The notes beneath the pieces were generated by a model. It had not been told where the DNA came from, made no database searches, and worked only from the letters and a program-made list of their open reading frames with translations. Position numbers and translations under genes: made by a program. This document shows positions 18,913-21,139 of a stretch of 21,139 nt of DNA, in pieces. Position 1 is the first letter of the stretch. Each line of letters opens with the position of its first letter. Source of the DNA: Isoetes engelmannii (taxonomy: Eukaryota; Streptophyta; Lycopodiopsida; Isoetales; Isoetaceae); assembly GCA_011763485.2 (NCBI GenBank), contig JAANSK020272490.1, positions 1 through 21,139 on the forward strand, read 5' to 3'.

Positions 18913-18970
18913 TGTTGGGGAACTAGACTTCCCTACCTCTATTGCCCATCTCTTCACATGTTGGGGAACT
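18882..18970. repeat. Short tandem duplication, 43-46 bp unit
   Basis: AGACTTCCCTACCTCTATTG through ATGTTGGGGAACT occurs twice in a row. The second copy has three extra bases (TCTTCACATG versus TCTCACATG). It lies at the presumed LTR end. Confidence 0.85.
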
Positions 18971-19062
18971 GAAAAATTTGGGGGGCATTAGTCACATTTA
19001 TACGTGAACCAATATACCAACCACATAAACTCCATCATTGTTAGGCTTAACTCCATCACTTC

Positions 19063-19464
19063 TAGGCGTCCAACGGTTGGCTCGAACCGTTGGATGTTGA
19101 TTTTGGGCAATCTTGGCCGTCATTAAGCGCGACTCGTTTTTTAGTAAGTTTTAGTTAACTGTGAGTTACAAATACGTCATTAAATCAAAGGTTTTGATGT
19201 CTAATGTGTATAAATACGTGTATATGTGTTTGGGAGTCCTCGCCAACCGTTGGACGCCCTGTACGAATATCACCATAAACAACTGGGGGGTTTTAATTCA
19301 ATGGTTCAATTTTTTGATATTATAAATGGCATTTCAATGGTTTGATGTATTGTGTTTGTACGATATTTATATGACATTTGTACATCATTTGTACGAAAGT
19401 TGTATGGGAGTTGTACGAAAGTTGTACGGGAGAACATTTCACTACAAATGGGATTGGTAAAAAG
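19063..19464. mobile_element. Large foldback element, truncated copy B
   Basis: Matches the inner part of copy A (8158-8989) in the same orientation: GGCGTCCAACGGTTGGCTCG, GGATGTTGATTT, TTTTAGTTAACT, ACGTGTATATGTGTTTG, GTCCTCGCCAACCG, CATAAACAACTGGGGGG, then the right-arm motifs AACATTYACTACAAA and GGTAAAAAG. The outer left arm and outermost right arm are missing. The loop and right arm have diverged noticeably, so the copy is older, or from another branch of the family. Confidence 0.8.
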
Positions 19465-19641
19465 AAGATACATTCAATTCAATTTGCACAATAACAAACC
19501 TTATTATTGCATTGGCTCCATAGGAGCGTTGTCAATTCAAAGCCAAATAACCAAACTTGTAAGTAAACATATGCCCCCTAGGATTTGAACCTAGGCATGT
19601 CCCCTAGGTACAAAACTAAAAACATATCTGATTTGGTATTA
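19465..19641. other. Short spacer before the kinase fragment
   Basis: AT-rich sequence with no feature beyond a repeated CCCCTAGG motif near 19575 and 19601. Confidence 0.4.
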
Positions 19642-19977
19642 TATCTAATCTAATCAAACTAGTTAGGGGCAGTATACAAAGAAACACTTCAGAATGGGAA
19701 GCCTCTAGATAAATATCTAATCTAATCAAACTAGTTAGGGGCAGTATACGAAGGAACACTTCAGAATGGGAAGGAACACTTCAGAATGGGAAGCCTCTGG
19801 CAGGAAAAAAACTTTATCCGTCACATAAATCTAGTAAGGCTATGTGGCTTCTGCCTGGAGGATGCCCATCATCTGCTTGTGTATGAGGTTATGCCAAATC
19901 CTTCACTGGACAAGTGGCTATTTATTGAAGATAGAACAGTCCTAACTTGTGTGGTACCTGATACTGCAACCTTCTAG
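19642..19977 (+). pseudogene. Receptor-like kinase fragment with internal tandem duplications
   Basis: The plus strand encodes pieces of the N-lobe of a plant receptor-like Ser/Thr kinase (S-domain/lectin type). LGAVYKETLQNG and, 72 bp later, LGAVYEGTLQNG resemble the glycine-loop block (G-x-V-Y-x-G-x-L-x-N-G). These are followed by IRHINLVRLCGFCLED, HHLLVYEVMPN and SLDKWLF, the well-conserved beta4-beta5/hinge region. A 72-bp unit is duplicated (from 19642 and 19714), and a 20-bp unit is duplicated again inside it (19751-19790). The segment with the ATP-binding lysine (VAVK) and the helix-C glutamate is not present between them. Nothing resembling the catalytic loop (HRD) or DFG follows, so this is a dead fragment. 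Confidence 0.7.
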
Positions 19978-20382
19978 CCAATTAATCTAATGTTCATATT
20001 CCCAACACCAACTTTTCTCAAGTATGCAAAATGTGCTTTAACAGCATCACATCTGCATTTATAGAAATTCAATTGAAGAGCATGGAATTAAGATCAAACA
20101 AAATTATCATCAACAAAAAACACTTACAGTTGGATAACATTTGTATGGCATACCAAGCTCCTTAGATGTTGCTTCAAGGATTGGTTGAATTCTTGGATAG
20201 TGAGTGAAGATGGCATACAGCTGGAAACAAATGATGCCCAATCTGGAAATATGAAACCAATAAAAGCATCAGAATCCATATATGATAGAGAGGTTTAACA
20301 TAGAACCTGAAAAAACCTTAACCGTACTTGATGATTAAGTCCACCACTAAGATGTGTCGTGGTTGTCCTGATCTGCAAGAGC
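19978..20382. other. Spacer between the kinase fragment and the duplicated acidic exon
   Basis: AT-rich, with no supported coding frame. Because the neighbouring exon is on the minus strand, part of this may be an intron or 3' region of that gene. Confidence 0.35.
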
Positions 20383-20593
20383 AAATTCATCCAGGTCTCC
20401 TGTATCTTCTTCAAAATTTATTAACAATGATCTGGTTTGGAGAATAGAAGAAAGCAACAATGAAAACCTTGTATCCATTGCAGCCTACCTAATCATTTGC
20501 TGAATAATATGGGAATGATGCTCAACTGCCATCTCATAACTAAGAGGTACATCTTCTGGACCATCAGGAGGAGCTGAAGCATCATGAGTCAAT
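20383..20593 (-). pseudogene. Internally deleted copy of the acidic-protein exon
   Basis: Matches both ends of the exon at 20722-21139 on the same strand: the acidic segment beside TTTATTAACAATGATCTGG and the segment with CTTGTATCCATTGCAGCC through CTGAAGCATCATGAGTCAAT. It lacks about 200 bp from the middle. The right ends are offset by 546 bp, so this is a tandem duplication of one exon followed by loss in one copy. Confidence 0.7.
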
Positions 20594-20676
20594 ACAACAA
20601 TCATATTAAATCAAACTGCAGGTCCTTCACAAGCAGGCTGAGATACAAAGACCATAAAATATTTATATTGCAGATA

Positions 20677-21139
20677 TTAAAATATTACTGGAGAAACAAT
20701 GTCATGCCTTCTGTCCTCATCAAATTCATCCAGGTCTTCTGAATCTTCTTCAGAATTTATTAACAATGATCTGGTTTGGAGAATAGAAGAAAGTAACAAT
20801 GGCAACTTGGGTACCCTACATCTTCTATTAGCAGGCCTACCAAGCGTATTATCCTTCAATTTAAGCAACGCATTAGCTTCTGTTAGGATCTTGGACGCAA
20901 AGCACAGCAGTAGCAACTGAGGACCCCATACCTGTCCATTGAACATTCTCTCCCCTGCCCTATTAGTGCTGGAGTCAGAATGATTTTCAACCATTAGGAC
21001 TGGATTCAACAACCTTGTATCCATTGCAGCCTGCCTAATCATTTGCTGAATAATATGGGAAAGATGCTCAACTGCCATCTCATAACTAAGAGGTACACCA
21101 TCTGGACCATCGGGAGGAGCTGAAGCAGCATGAGTCAAT
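20677..21139 (-). CDS. Exon of an unidentified gene with acidic C-terminal segment (partial)
   Basis: A minus-strand frame of about 153 codons runs off the right end of the window. No in-frame ATG opens it, so it is an internal or partial exon and its true start is outside. Visible sequence: a Pro/Asp-rich start (APPDGPDG), an amphipathic stretch (LSYEMAVEHLSHIIQQMIR), a Leu-rich helix (WGPQLLLLCFASKILTEA), a basic stretch (RPANRRCR) and an acidic tail (SEEDSEDLDEFDEDR). The helical, acidic-tailed character would suit a helical-repeat (ARM/HEAT-like) protein, but I do not recognise a specific family. The frame past the acidic tail may be intron, since copy 1 diverges there. Confidence 0.5.
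   Translation of the reverse strand, partial: LTHAASAPPDGPDGVPLSYEMAVEHLSHIIQQMIRQAAMDTRLLNPVLMVENHSDSSTNRAGERMFNGQVWGPQLLLLCFASKILTEANALLKLKDNTLGRPANRRCRVPKLPLLLSSILQTRSLLINSEEDSEDLDEFDEDRRHDIVSPVIF

Overview
The window looks like nuclear DNA of a vascular plant, most likely a fern. The evidence is a PLS-type pentatricopeptide-repeat (PPR) gene in a single long exon, a receptor-like-kinase remnant, a chromovirus-like Ty3/Gypsy fossil, many foldback elements, a GT-AG intron and long AT-rich spacers. No bacterial operon structure is present. The species call is inference from these features.

Layout. 142-458 (-) is the last coding exon of an unidentified gene. 580-1500 is a degenerate, almost pure purine tract about 0.9 kb long. 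2402-5161 (-) is a two-exon gene for a protein of about 798 residues: a virginiamycin-B-lyase-like (Vgb) beta-propeller, a CxC cysteine cluster, a fibronectin-III-like module that only forms when the two exons are joined, and six lectin-like propeller repeats. Its 363-bp intron holds two palindromic elements. 5425-6790 is an array of degenerate copies of upstream/promoter DNA. 6799-7986 (+) is a single-exon, Vgb-only paralog, head to head with the fusion gene. 8158-8989 is a large foldback element, and 9540-9673 a small one. 10474-10851 (+) is the C-terminal exon of a tyrosine recombinase (Crypton-like or similar). 12592-14418 (-) is the PPR gene, apparently lacking part of one repeat and the end of its E region. 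About 15.4-18.9 kb is a broken Ty3/Gypsy fossil with a 3' LTR that carries a 185-bp tandem duplication. 19063-19464 is a truncated second copy of the large foldback element. 19642-19977 is a receptor-kinase pseudogene fragment with internal tandem duplications. 20383-20593 and 20722-21139 (-) are two copies of an exon encoding an acidic protein, the first internally deleted.

The most notable content is the divergent pair of Vgb-like propeller genes. They share an intergenic region built from repeated copies of their own upstream DNA, and one of the two has the Vgb / CxC / FN3-like / lectin-like-propeller architecture. Vgb-like propellers are best known from bacteria, so acquisition by an ancestor followed by local duplication is plausible, but the sequence alone does not prove it. 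Both proteins keep two histidines in positions resembling the Vgb active site and lack the glutamate expected beside the second, so streptogramin cleavage is doubtful. No signal peptide is visible on either.
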